Below, in pieces: positions 48,608 through 59,046 of a DNA stretch of 64,000 nucleotides. A program made the position numbers and the translations under genes. The stretch is taken from assembly GCA_040954595.2 (NCBI GenBank), contig CM082582.2, forward strand, positions 434,001-498,000, given 5' to 3'. This stretch comes from Balanoglossus misakiensis (taxonomy: Eukaryota > Hemichordata). Position 1 is the stretch's first letter. Each line of letters begins with the position of its first letter. A model generated the notes under the pieces. That model saw nothing but the letters and a program-made list of their open reading frames with translations, was not told the DNA's origin and did no database searches.

Positions 48608-50512
48608 GAATTCAATGTTAGAAAACCCGTGTGGAAAGTATCTCTACCCGTTTGAAACTAAGAAAAGAATTTATTCTTATTTATTTTGTAAAAAAGACAA
48701 TTTTTCGAAAAAAAGTTGAAAATGGTAATTTTGTCTTGGGTGATTCAAATTATACCGCCTTTTCTGGAATTTGCAGCACTTTTTGCAAGAGAACGACACT
48801 TCATGCTCCATAATATTTCCGAAAATGAAGAAAAGAGTTAATTTTTTATGATTTTTTAAAAATTTACCATTTTTGTCAAAATATGGCCAAAATGGCTATT
48901 TTTTCTTGAATTCCGTCAATATATCTGCATTTTTGGAGTGGTCGAAAGTTTTAACATACAATCAACATGTCATATATGATCAGGGCACCAAATTCGAAGA
49001 ACAAAGGTTTTTTTTATTTTTTTTTTCTTCTAAAAATGACATTTTCAAGGAAAATTTGGTAAAACGCAATTTTGTCTGCAGTGAGCCAAATTAGACGGTC
49101 TTTTGTGGAATTTGTATCGATATATACATACGAAGAGCAATCTATACTCCATCAGATTTCCGAAAATGTAGAAAACAGGTATTTTTTGTAATTTTCAAAA
49201 ATTTACCGTTTTGACCAAATTGTGGCTAAAATTGTTATTTTCGTGTTGAATGCCGCCAGTGTCACTGCTTTTAAAAGTCATAAAAACTTTTAACATACAA
49301 GCAATTCTTTATATATGATCAGGTCACCGAATTAAAAAAAAAAGAATGTTTTGCCTAAAAATGACCTTTTAGGTGCAAAAACGAATAAAACGTAATTTTG
49401 TATTAAATCAGCTCATTCAGAGTGCATTTTTTATAATCAGCACCATTTTTTACATATAATTGAAATTTCATACATCATTAGATATCCAAATATGAAAAAA
49501 TGATTTAGATTTTAGATGATTGTCCAAAATTAGCTGATATCTGATAAATGTAGTATTGAACCGTTCTGTTTGCCCCCCCCCCCCCCCCCCCCCTACATTA
49601 TATGCGGTACGCCGATGTCAGCTTACCCGGCAGTACTGCAGGCCGTGCCCCCAACTAACGTCGGTGTTTGGAACGCCCTGGTTAAATTCGGGCTTTCTCT
49701 ATAAATTGACAGGCAATAATGCAGTCCTACCCGAACAAATGTCGAGTGTTGACCCGCTGTGACTTACCCTCTTCGGTTTGCCCGACTTAGCCAACGTCTT
49801 TGTACTAGAGTGTCAGTTCTTTTGCAGAGCCAGGCCGAAGGAAATCCGACTTGATCGCCGTTGCTAACGAACGCTAGTGTCTGTCATGGTGTACCGGGGT
49901 TTTAGTCGAGCCAGGCCGTAGGAGATCTGACTTGATCATCGTGGTCAATGTACGCGTGTTTCCGTTCTAAAGTGCCGGGGCTTCAGCTAAACCAGACCGT
50001 AGGAAATCCGACGTAATCACCGGTGATAACTTACGCCAGTCTGTGTCATATAGAGCCGGTGCACAAGCCGAGTCACGCCGTAGGAAATCTGACTTGATCA
50101 ACGTGGTCAATGTACGCCTGTTTCTGCTCTAGAGTGCCGGGGCTTCAGCTGAGCCAGGCCGTAGGAAACCCGACGTGATTACCGTTGTTAACTTACGCCA
50201 GTCTGTGTCCTATATATAGTGCGGGGCACCAGCCGTGCCAGGCCGAAGGAAATGTGAGTAGATCAACGTGGTCTCTGTACGCGTGTTTCTGCTCTAGAGT
50301 GTCGGGGCTTTATCCAAGCCATGCCGTAGAAAATCTGACTTAATCACCGTTGCTAACGTACGCTAGTGTCTGTAATATTGTGACGGAGATTTAGCCGAGC
50401 CAGGCCGTAGAAAAATCGACTCGTTCAACGTTACCAGTGTGCAACTGTTTCTGCTCTAGAGTGTCAGGGTTTTAGCCGACTTATGCTGTAGGAAATCTGA
50501 GTTGATGAACGG
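48608..50512 (+). repeat. Satellite unit 21 (1905 bp, longest poly-C)
   Basis: Poly-C tract of 21 C (49573-49593) preceded by a TTTG variant shared with unit 22. Two 81-bp copies are missing near 50310. Confidence 0.92.
49573..49593 (+). repeat. Longest poly-C tract (21 C) in unit 21
   Basis: The regular poly-C site expanded to 21 C, next to a TTTG variant shared with unit 22. Confidence 0.9.
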
Positions 50513-50882
50513 GAATTCAATGTTAGAAAACCCGTGTGGAAAGTATCTCTACCCGTTTGAAACTAAGAAAAGAATTTATTCTTATTTATTTTGTAAAAAA
50601 GACAATTTTTCGAAAAAAAGTCGAAAATGGTAATTTTGTCTTGGGTGATTCAAATTATACCACCTTTTCTGGAATTTGCAGCACTTTTTACAAGAGAACG
50701 ACACTTCATGCTCCATAATATTTCCGAAAATGAAGAAAAGAGTTTATTTTTTATGATTTTTTAAAAATTTACCATTTTTGTCAAAATATGGCCAAAATGG
50801 CTATTTTGTCTTGAATTCCGTCAATATCTCTGCATTTTTGGAGTTGTCGAAAGTTTTAACATACAATCAACATGTCATATAT

Positions 50883-51753
50883 ACGGTGGCCCTCTCATGT
50901 CACGCCTAAAATATTATTTTGAAAGTTAAACTTCCAAAATTATAGACAATATCTTCTCCCAAAAGTAAACTTAAGTTTTGGTGAAGGCAACTATAATTTT
51001 GACGCACACAATTTCAATTTCAGTGGAGTAGACTTTTTAATTTTGACAGTAAAACTTTAAATTTTTTTTACACAACTCTTATTTTAGAGAACAAAATTTT
51101 AATTTCCGAAAGCCAATTTTACTTTTCCCGGGAGTAAAATTTTAAGATTTTTTTCCAAAATAAACTTCTAACACTTGAGATAAAATATTATCTATACTAC
51201 ATAGAATTTTTTTATTTTCGGAAAGAAATATTTAATTTTGTAAAACTTTTTTTAAGTAACATTACTTTTCGCGGGTGAAAATTTTATTTTACAGATGTAA
51301 ATATATTTTTATATAATTTCTAGTTACACAACTTATGGGGGCGCTCTTTCTATTGCTACTGACAAACTTTTTCATGGGGGCGCTATTCAGGTTTCGGCGT
51401 GCGAATTTCTTTTACATGCATGACAAAATATATTTTCAGAAAGCAAAATATATTTTTCTTCGCGGCGGAAATGAAGCTATCCCACAATTCCCGTACATGA
51501 GAACATTACAGGAGTACATAAATCCAACAAACAGATGAGATGGCTATCTATCCACAGTGCAATGTTTACAGATTGTATCTACTACGGCCGGGCAGACAAA
51601 TCCGGACAATCTCGCCGCCATCGTAGACCTTTAAATGACGCTGTCGATCAAATCGAATACAAGATCTAGGGGAGTCGGTCCGTGGGAGAAATCGGCCAGG
51701 TGCGAACTTGGCTCGTAGGATCGTTTAAATTAAAGTCCTTTTAATTATGTTTC
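50883..51753 (+). repeat. Left arm of the fold-back element
   Basis: Inverted copy of the right arm. Near the tip, TATTATTTTGAAAGTTAAAC (50912-50931) matches the right arm exactly. The outer part is AT-rich with many AAAATTTTA-like motifs and has diverged from its partner, while the inner part (about 51340-51753) is nearly identical to it. Confidence 0.85.
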
Positions 51754-51759
51754 GATTAA

Positions 51760-52101
51760 CCGGCTGTCCCTTCCAATTTCGGGTGTTTCACGTCGAGGAC
51801 GGACTGAAGCAGCTCCACGCGACCACTTTGGAAAACTTCCCGGTGACCTCATATGCGGCAGCGCGTCCATCTACGTGATCGTTGAATTCGAGGCACGGTC
51901 CCGAGGGACCATGTCTGAGGTCATGTTTTCTAGAGCGGCTATAACTCAGCGTGGCCAGTCGGCCGCGGTGGGTTCGATAATCAGCGCGAAAGTCGACCAT
52001 CATATGGAAATTGTTTGCTGTCGATGTCCAAGTAAACAATAGCGTGTAAGGTGAACATGTGTGGGTGGGATCGACCATTTTACCCTAAACGGAACAGCCG
52101 G
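51760..52101. mobile_element. TTAA-flanked short inverted-repeat element in the fold-back loop
   Basis: 342 bp bounded by CCGGCTGTCCC (51760-51770) and its inverted partner GGAACAGCCGG (52091-52101), one mismatch in 11. TTAA lies on both sides (51756-51759 and 52102-52105). TTAA duplication is typical of piggyBac and Kolobok elements. The interior is GC-richer than its surroundings and holds a 96-codon open frame on the minus strand that I do not recognise. It is probably a non-autonomous passenger. Confidence 0.6.
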
Positions 52102-52241
52102 TTAATGGGACTGTTTTGTCTGCGCCCATGGTGTCCTGATTAAACGGCGGCGACTGTACCACGGTCATTCCACAAACTGCCTAGGGACAGGGACAGAGCA
52201 GCACTGTGGTTTACTGTACACGTAAAATGTGAAGCATACAC
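52102..52241. other. Remaining loop of the fold-back element
   Basis: About 140 bp between the TTAA element and the right arm, not part of either arm. I see no gene, repeat or recognisable motif in it. Confidence 0.6.
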
Positions 52242-53267
52242 GAAACATAATTTAAGGGACTTTAATTTAAACGATCCTACGAGCCAAGTTCGCACCTGGC
52301 CGATTTCTCCCACGGACCGACTCCCCTAGATCTTGTATTCGATTTGATCGACAGCGTCATTCAAAGGTCTACGATACGTCGGCGAAATTGTCCGGATTTG
52401 TCTGCCCGGCCGTAGTAGATACAATCCGTAAACATTGCACTGTGGATAGATAGCCATCTCATCTGTTTGTTGGATTTATGTACTCCTGCAACGTTCTCAT
52501 GTACGGGAATTGTGGGATAGCTTCATTTCCGCCGCGAAGAAAAAAAATTTTTTGCTTTCTGAAAATATATTTTGTCATGCATGTAAAAGAAATTCGCACG
52601 CCGAAACCTGAATTGCGCCCTCATAACAAAAGTTTGTCAGTAGCATTAGAAAGAGCGCCCCCATAAGTTGTGTAACTAGTAAGCATATTAAATTTACCCC
52701 TGTAAAATAAAATTTTCACCCGGGAAAAATGGTTTGTTACTTTAGAAAATATTTTTTTTTCTTAAGCAATAAAAACATTTTGTTTTAAAAAGAAAAATAA
52801 TTCCATCGAGTACAGATAATTTTATCTCGAGTGTTTAAAGGTTATTAAATGTAAATTAAAATTTAACTCCGTAAAATATTTTCACCTGGGAAAAATAATT
52901 TGCAATTTTACAAAATAAACTTTTTCTTTAAAAAGTAAAACATTTCTTTTTGAAAAAAAAATCCACGTAGTATGAATAAGTTTATCTCAAGTTGTTACTG
53001 TTTATTTTGGACAAAATAAATCTTTATTACAATATTATTCTTGGAAAAAATAAAATTTACTTTCGAAAAATAAATTTGGTTCTCTAAAATAAAATTTGTG
53101 ATAAGTAAAATTAAAGTTTTACTGTCAAAATCAAAAAGATTTGTCCATCAAAATTAGTTGCCGCCACCAAAATTAAAGTTTACTTTTTGGGAAAAGATAT
53201 TGTCTATCTAAAATTAAAGTTTAACTTTCAAAATAATAAATTGAAATTGTCGTGTAGGGGCCACGAT
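52242..53267 (-). repeat. Right arm of the fold-back element
   Basis: Reverse-complement partner of the left arm, about 155 bp longer, mainly in the AT-rich outer part where small insertions have accumulated. Confidence 0.85.
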
Positions 53268-54965
53268 ACATATATGATCAGGGCACCAAATTCGAAGAAC
53301 AAAGGTTTTTTTTATTTTTTTTTCTAAAAATGACATTTTCAAGGAAAATTTGGTAAAACGCAATTTTGTCTGCAGTGAGCCATATTAGACTGTCTTTTTT
53401 TTGGAATTTGTATCGATATATACATACGAAGAGCATTCTATACTCCATCAGATTTCCGAAAATGTAGAAAACAGGTATTTTTTGTAATTTTCAAAAATTT
53501 TCCATTTTGACCAAATTGTGCTAAAATTGTTATTTTCGTGTTGAATGCCGCCAATGTCACTGCTTTTAAAAGTCATAAAAACTTTTAACATACAAGCAAT
53601 TCTTTATATATGATCAGGTCACCGAATTAAAAAAATAAAGAATGTTTTGCCTAAAAATGACCTTTTAGGTGCAAAAACGAATAAAACGTAATTTTGTATT
53701 AAATCAGCTCATTCAGAGTGCATTTTTTATAATCAGCACCATTTTTACATATAATTGAAATTTCATACATCATTAGATATCCAAATATGAAAAAATGATT
53801 TAGATTTTAGATGATTGTCCAAAATTAGCTGATATCTAATAAATGTAGTATTGAACCGTTCTGTTTGCCCCCCCCCCCCCCCCTACATTATATGCGGTAC
53901 GCCGATGTCAGCTTACCCGGCAGTACTGCAGGCCGTGCCCCCAACTAACGTCGGTGTTTGGAACGCCCTGGTTAAATTCGGGCTTTCTCTATAAATTGAC
54001 AGGCAATAATGCAGTCCTACCCGAACAAATGTCGAGTGTTGACCCGCTGTGACTTACCATCTTCGGTTTGCCCGACTTAGCCAACGTCTTTGTACTAGAG
54101 TGTCAGGTCTTTTGCAGAGCCAGGCCGAAGGAAATCCGACTTGATCACCGTTGCTAACGAACGCTAGTGTCTGTCATGGTGTGCCGGGGTTTTAGTCGAG
54201 CCAGGCCGTAGGAGATCTGACTTGATCATCGTGGTCAATGTACGCGTGTTTCCGTTCTAAAGTGCCGGGGCTTCAGCGAAACCAGACCGTAGGAAATCCG
54301 ACGTAATCACCGTTGATAACTTACGCCAGTCTGTGTCATATAGAGCCGGTGCACAAGCCGAGTCACGCCGTAGGAAATCTGACTTGATCAACGTGGTCAA
54401 TGTACGCCTGTTTCTGCTCTAGAGTGCCGGGGCTTCAGCTGAGCCAGGCCGTAGGAAACCCGACGTGATTACCGTTGTTAACTTACGCCAGTCTGTGTCC
54501 TATATATAGTGCCGGGGCATCAGCCGTGCCAGGCCGAAGGAAATGTGAGTAGATCAACGTGGTCTCTGTACGCGTGTTTCTGCTCTAGAGTGCCAGGGCT
54601 TTAGCCAAGCCATGCCGTAGGAAATCTGACTTGATCAACGTTGCTAACGAACGCTAGTGTCTGTCATAGTGTGCCGGGGTTTTAGTCGAGCCAAGCCGTA
54701 GGAGATCAGACTTGATCAACGTGGTCTCTGTACGCGTGTTTCTGCTCTAGAGTGCCGGGGCTTTATCCAAGCCATGCCGTAGAAAATCTGACTTGATCAC
54801 CGTTGCTAACGTACGCTAGTGTCTGTCATATTGTGACGGAGATTTAGCCGAGCCAGGCCATAGAAAAATCGACTTGTTCAACGTTACCAGTGTGCAACTG
54901 TTTCTGCTCTAGAGTGTCAGGGTTTTAGCCGACTTATGCTGTAGGAAATCTGAGTTGATGAACGG

Positions 54966-57007
54966 GAATTCAATGTTAGAAAACCCTTGTGGAAAGTATC
55001 TCTACCCGTTTGAAACTAAGAAAAGAATTTATTCTTATTTATTTTGTAAAAAAGACAATTTTTCGAAAAAAAGTCGAAAATGGTAATTTTGTCTTGGGTG
55101 ATTCAAATTATACCGCCTTTTCTGGAATTTGCTGCACTTCTTACAAGAGAACGACACTTCATGCTCCATAATATTTCGGAAAATGAAGAAAAGAGTTATT
55201 TTTTATGATTTTTTAAAAATTTACCATTTTTGTCAAAATATGGCCAAAATGGCTATTTTTTCTTGAATTCCGTCAATATATCTGCATTTTTGGAGTGGTC
55301 GAAAGTTTTAACATACAATCAACATGACATATATGACCAGGGCACCAAATTCGAAGAACAAAGGTTTTTTTATTTTTTTTCTTCTAAAAATGACATTTTC
55401 AAGGAAAATTTGGTAAAACGCAATTTTGTCTGCAGTGAGCCAAATTAGACGGTCTTTTGTGGAATTTGTATCGATATATACATACGAAGAGCATTCTATA
55501 CTTCATCAGATTTCCGAAAATGTAGAAAACAGGTATTTTTTGTAATTTTCAAAAATTTACCATTTTGACCAAATTGTGGCTAAAATTGTTATTTTCGTGT
55601 TGAATGCGGCCAGTGTCACTGCTTTTAAAAGTCATAAAATGTTTTAACATACAAGCAATTGTTTATATATGATCAGGTCACCGAATTAAAAAAATAAAGA
55701 ATGTTTTGCCTAAAATTGACCTTTTTGGTGCAAAAACGAATAAAACGCAATTTTGTATTAAATCAGAGTGCATTTTTTATAATCAGCTCCATTTTTACAT
55801 ATAATGGAAATTTCATACATCATCAGATATCCAAATATGAAAAAATGATTTAGATTTTAGATGATTGTCCTTAATTAGCTGATATCTAATAAATGTAGTA
55901 TTGAACCGTTCTGCCCCCCCCCCCCTACATTATATGCGGTACGCCGATGTCAGCTTACCCGGCAGTACTGCAGGCCGTGCCCCCAATTAACGTCAGTGTT
56001 TGAAACGCCCTGGTTAAATTCGGGCTTTCTCTATAAATTGACAGGCAATAATGCAGTCCTACCCGAACAAATGTCGATTGTTGACCCGCTGTGACTTTCC
56101 CTCTTCGGTTTGCCCGACTTAGCCAACGTCTTTGTACTAGAGTGTCGGGTCTTTTGCAGAGCCACGCCGAAGGAAATCCGACTTGATCACCGTTGCTAAC
56201 GAACGCTAGTGTCTGTCATGGTGTTCCGGGGTTTTAGTCGAGCCAGGCCGTAGGAGATCTGACTTGATCATCGTGGTCAATGTACGCGTGTTTCCGCTCT
56301 AAAGTGCCGGGGCTTCAGCTAAACCAGGCCGTAGGAAATCCGACGTAATCACCGTTGATAACTTACGCCAGTCTGTGTCATATAGAGCCGGTGCACCAGC
56401 CGAGTCACGCCGTAGGAAATCTGACTTGATCAACGTGGTCAATGTACGCCTGTTTCTGCTCTAGAGTGGCGGGGCTTCAGCTGAGCCAGGCCGTAGGAAA
56501 CCCGACGTGATTACCGTTGTTAACTTACGCCAGTCTGTGTCCTATATATAGTGCCGGGGCATCAGCCGTGCCAGGCCGAAGGAAATGTGAGTAGATCAAC
56601 GTGGTCTCTGTACGCGTGTTTCTGCTCTAGAGTGCCAGGGCTTTAGCCAAGCCATGCCGTAGGAAATCTGACTTGATCAACGTTGCTAACGAACGCTAGC
56701 GTCTGTCATAGTGTGCCGGGGTTTTAGTCGAGCCAAGCCGTAGGAGATCAGACTTAATCAACGTGGTCTCTGTACGCGTGTTTCTGCTCTAGAGTGCCGG
56801 GGCTTTATCCAAGCCATGCCGTAGAAAATCTGACTTCATCACCGTTGCTAACGTACGCTAGTGTCTGTCATATTGTGACGGTGATTTAGCAGAGCCAGGC
56901 CCTAGAAAAATCGACATGTTCAACGTTACCAGTGTGCAACTGTTTCTGCTCTAGAGTGTCAGGGTTTTAGCCGACTTATGCTGTAGGAAATCTGAGTTGA
57001 TGAATGG
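54966..57007 (+). repeat. Satellite unit 23 (2042 bp)
   Basis: Complete unit. It carries the A1 variant near 55130-55180 (altered GCTGCACTTC and TTTCGG) that also marks units 24 and 26. Confidence 0.92.
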
Positions 57008-57088
57008 GAATTCAATGTTAGAAAACCCGTGTGGAAAGTATCTCTACCCGTTTGAAACTAAGAAAAGAATTTATTCTTATTTATTTTG

Positions 57089-57427
57089 TAAAAAAGACAA
57101 TTTTTCGAAAAAAAGTCGAAAATGGTAATTTTGTCTTGGGTGATTCAAATTATACCGCCTTTTCTGGAATTTGCTGCACTTCTTACAAGAGAACGACACT
57201 TCATGCTCCATAATATTTCGGAAAATGGAGAAAAGAGTTATTTTTTTATGATTTTTTAAAAATTTACCATTTTTGTCAAAATATGGCCAAAATGGCTATT
57301 TTTTCTTGAATTCCGTCAATATATCTGCATTTTTGGAGTGGTCGAAAGTTTTAACATACAATCAACATGTCATATATGATTAGGGCACCAAATTCGAAGA
57401 ACAAAGGTTTTTTTATTTTTTTTCTTC
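57089..57427 (+). repeat. Monomer A1 (~330 bp) in the reference unit
   Basis: First of three related AT-rich monomers. Landmarks in order: TAAAAAAGAC at the start, a TTTCCGAAAATG-like motif in the middle (TTTCGGAAAATG in this copy), TTTACCATTTTTGTCAAA, and TATATGATTAGGGCACC near the end. The same landmarks, diverged, recur in A2 at the same spacing. Confidence 0.85.
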
Positions 57428-57753
57428 TAAAAATGACATTTTCAAGGAAAATTTGGTAAAACGCAATTTTGTCTGCAGTGAGCCAAATTAGACGGTCTTT
57501 TGTGGAATTTGTATCGATATATACATACGAAGAGCATTCTATACTCCATCAGATTTCCGAAAATGTAGAAAACAGGTATTTTTTTGTAATTTTCAAAAAT
57601 TTACCATTTTGACCAATTTGTGGCTAAAATTGTTATTTTCGTGTTGAATGCCGCCAGTGTCACTGCTTTTAAAAATCATAAAAAATTTTAACATACAAGC
57701 AATTGTTTATATATGATCAGGTCACCGAATTAAAAAAAAAAGAATGTTTTGCC
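57428..57753 (+). repeat. Monomer A2 (~326 bp) in the reference unit
   Basis: Second AT-rich monomer. Landmarks TAAAAATGACATTTTC, TTTCCGAAAATGTAG, TTTACCATTTTGACC and TATATGATCAGGTCACC line up with those of A1. The two copies are clearly related but well diverged, so this duplication is older than amplification of the 2-kb unit. Confidence 0.85.
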
Positions 57754-57952
57754 TAAAAATGACCTTTTTGGTGCAAAAACGAATAAAACGCAATTTTGTA
57801 TTAAATCAGAATACATTTTTTATAATCAGCACCATTTTTACATGTAATGGAAATACATCATCAGATATCCAAATATGAAAAAATGATTTAGATTTTAGAT
57901 GATTGTCCAAAATTAGCTGATATCTAATAAATATAGTATTGAACCGTTCTGT
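57754..57952 (+). repeat. Monomer A3 (truncated third copy)
   Basis: Starts with TAAAAATGACCTTTTTGG and carries AACGCAATTTTGTATT and a CATCAGATATCC landmark that line up with A2. It stops after about 200 bp and runs into the poly-C tract. Confidence 0.75.
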
Positions 57953-57964
57953 CCCCCCCCCCCC
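57953..57964 (+). repeat. Poly-C tract of the reference unit
   Basis: Twelve C in a row. The tract sits at the same place in every unit and varies from about 7 to 21 C, sometimes interrupted by T (units 1 and 10) or preceded by TTTG (units 21 and 22). Confidence 0.9.
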
Positions 57965-58191
57965 TACATTATATGCGGTACGCCGATGTCAGCTTACCCG
58001 GCAGTACTGCAGGCCGTGCCCCCAACTAACGTCGGTGTTTGAAACGCCCTGGTTAAATTCGGGCTTTCTCTATAAATTGACAGGCAATAATGCAGTCCTA
58101 CCGGAACAAATGTCGAGTGTTGACCCGCTGTGACTTTCCCTCTTCGGTTTGCCCGACTTAGCCAACGTCTTTGTACTAGAGTGTCGGGTCT
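57965..58191 (+). repeat. Linker between poly-C and the 81-bp array
   Basis: About 227 bp with no internal repeat that I can see, apart from its last ~40 bp, which resemble the end of an 81-bp monomer. Unit types a, b and others are easiest to tell apart here. Confidence 0.75.
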
Positions 58192-59046
58192 TTTGCAGAG
58201 CCAGGCCGAAGGAAATCCGACTTGATCACCGTTGCTAACGAACGCTAGTGTCTGTCATGGTGTGCCGGGGTTTTAGTCGAGCCAGGCCGTAGGAGATCTG
58301 ACTTGATCATCGTGGTCAATGTACGCGTGTTTCCGCTCTAAAGTGCCGGGGCTTCAGCTAAACCAGGCCGTAGGACATCCGCCGTAATCACCGTTGATAA
58401 CTTACGCCAGTCTGTGTCATATAGAGCCGGTGCACCAGCCGAGTCACGCCGTAGGAAATCTGACTTGATCAACGTGGTCAATGTACGCCTGTTTCTGCTC
58501 TAGAATGCCGGGGCTTCAGCTGAGCCAGGCCGTAGGAAACCCGACGTGATTACCGTTGTTAACTTACGCCAGTCTGTGTCATATATATAGTGCCGGGGCA
58601 TCAGCCGTGCCAGGCCGAAGGAAATGTGAGTAGATCAACGTGGTCTCTGTACGCGTGTTTCTGCTCTAGAGTGCCAGGGCTTTAGCCAAGCCATGCCGTA
58701 GGAAATCTGACTTGATCAACGTTGCTAACGAACGCTAGTGTCTGTCATAGTGTGCCGGGGTTTTAGTCGAGCCAAGCCGTAGGAGATCAGACTTGATCAA
58801 CGTGGTCTCTGTACGCGTGTTTCTGCTCTAGAGTGCCGGGGCTTTATCCAAGCCATGCCGTAGAAAATCTGACTTGATCACCGTTGCTAACGTACGCTAG
58901 TGTCTGTCATATTGTGACGGACATTTAGCGGAGCCAGGCCGTAGAAAAATCGACTTGTTCAACGTTACCAGTGTGCAACTGTTTCTGCTCTAGAGTGTCA
59001 GGGTTTTAGCCGACTTATGCTGTAGGAAATCTGAGTTGATGAAGGG
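58192..59046 (+). repeat. 81-bp monomer array of the reference unit
   Basis: About ten and a half diverged copies of an 81-bp monomer. Typical landmarks are GCCAGGCCGTAGGAAATC, CTTGATCAACGT, then either TTTCTGCTCTAGAGTG or CTAGTGTCTGTCAT, then CCGGGGC. Adjacent copies alternate between these two ending types, so a ~162-bp two-copy register is visible. Most gains and losses between units are pairs (162 bp). Confidence 0.9.

Larger units (their letters stand above)
44109..50882 (+). repeat. Satellite array, middle block
   Basis: The same ~2.05-kb satellite resumes directly after the LINE poly-A, beginning with the second copy of the LINE target duplication, and runs to the fold-back element. 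It holds the end of the LINE-split unit, three complete intervals, and the start of the unit split by the fold-back element. Orientation and phase match the left block, so the interruption is a simple insertion. Confidence 0.97.
50883..53267. mobile_element. Fold-back DNA element (2385 bp), hAT-like ends
   Basis: Inserted at the TCATATATGATCAGG site of A1. Flanks are TCATATAT (50875-50882) and ACATATAT (53268-53275), an 8-bp duplication with one mismatch. The left end ACGGTGGCCC resembles the inverted right end ATCGTGGCCCC; such a GGCCC core and an 8-bp duplication suggest the hAT superfamily. Nearly the whole element is inverted repeat: left arm to about 51753, right arm from about 52242. 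No transposase is visible, so it is non-autonomous. Short open frames inside are mirror images of each other or unrecognised. Confidence 0.85.
50513..54965 (+). repeat. Satellite unit 22 (split by a fold-back element)
   Basis: About 2060 bp after removing the fold-back element and its target duplication. The element sits near the end of A1. Linker and 81-bp variants match unit 21, so the pair is a recent duplication that predates the insertion. Confidence 0.92.
57008..59046 (+). repeat. Satellite unit 24 (2039 bp; used as reference unit)
   Basis: Complete unit with no insertion, so I use it to define the internal parts annotated separately below. It belongs to the first member of the right-end dimer. 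Confidence 0.93.

Noticed and set aside
51940-51985. tRNA-like A and B box look-alikes in the TTAA element
   Set aside because: The boxes are about 13 nt apart, far short of tRNA or SINE spacing, and no cloverleaf can be drawn.
51788-52078. 96-codon minus-strand frame in the fold-back loop
   Set aside because: No recognisable domain, and it is wholly contained in the short TTAA-flanked element. Its length is compatible with chance in GC-richer DNA.
57031-57213. Conserved ~60-codon frame at the start of A1 in many units
   Set aside because: It starts at GTG, is often broken by single-base changes between units, and overlaps a second open frame in the same region. It is a repeat by-product.
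57939-58133. Conserved 64-67-codon frame crossing the poly-C tract in many units
   Set aside because: It starts at TTG, its frame depends on the exact number of C, and its conservation simply follows that of the satellite. No domain is recognisable.
58192-59046. Possible CRISPR-like array (regular ~81-bp repeats)
   Set aside because: Repeats are contiguous with no unique spacers and the context is eukaryotic satellite. It is a plain tandem repeat.
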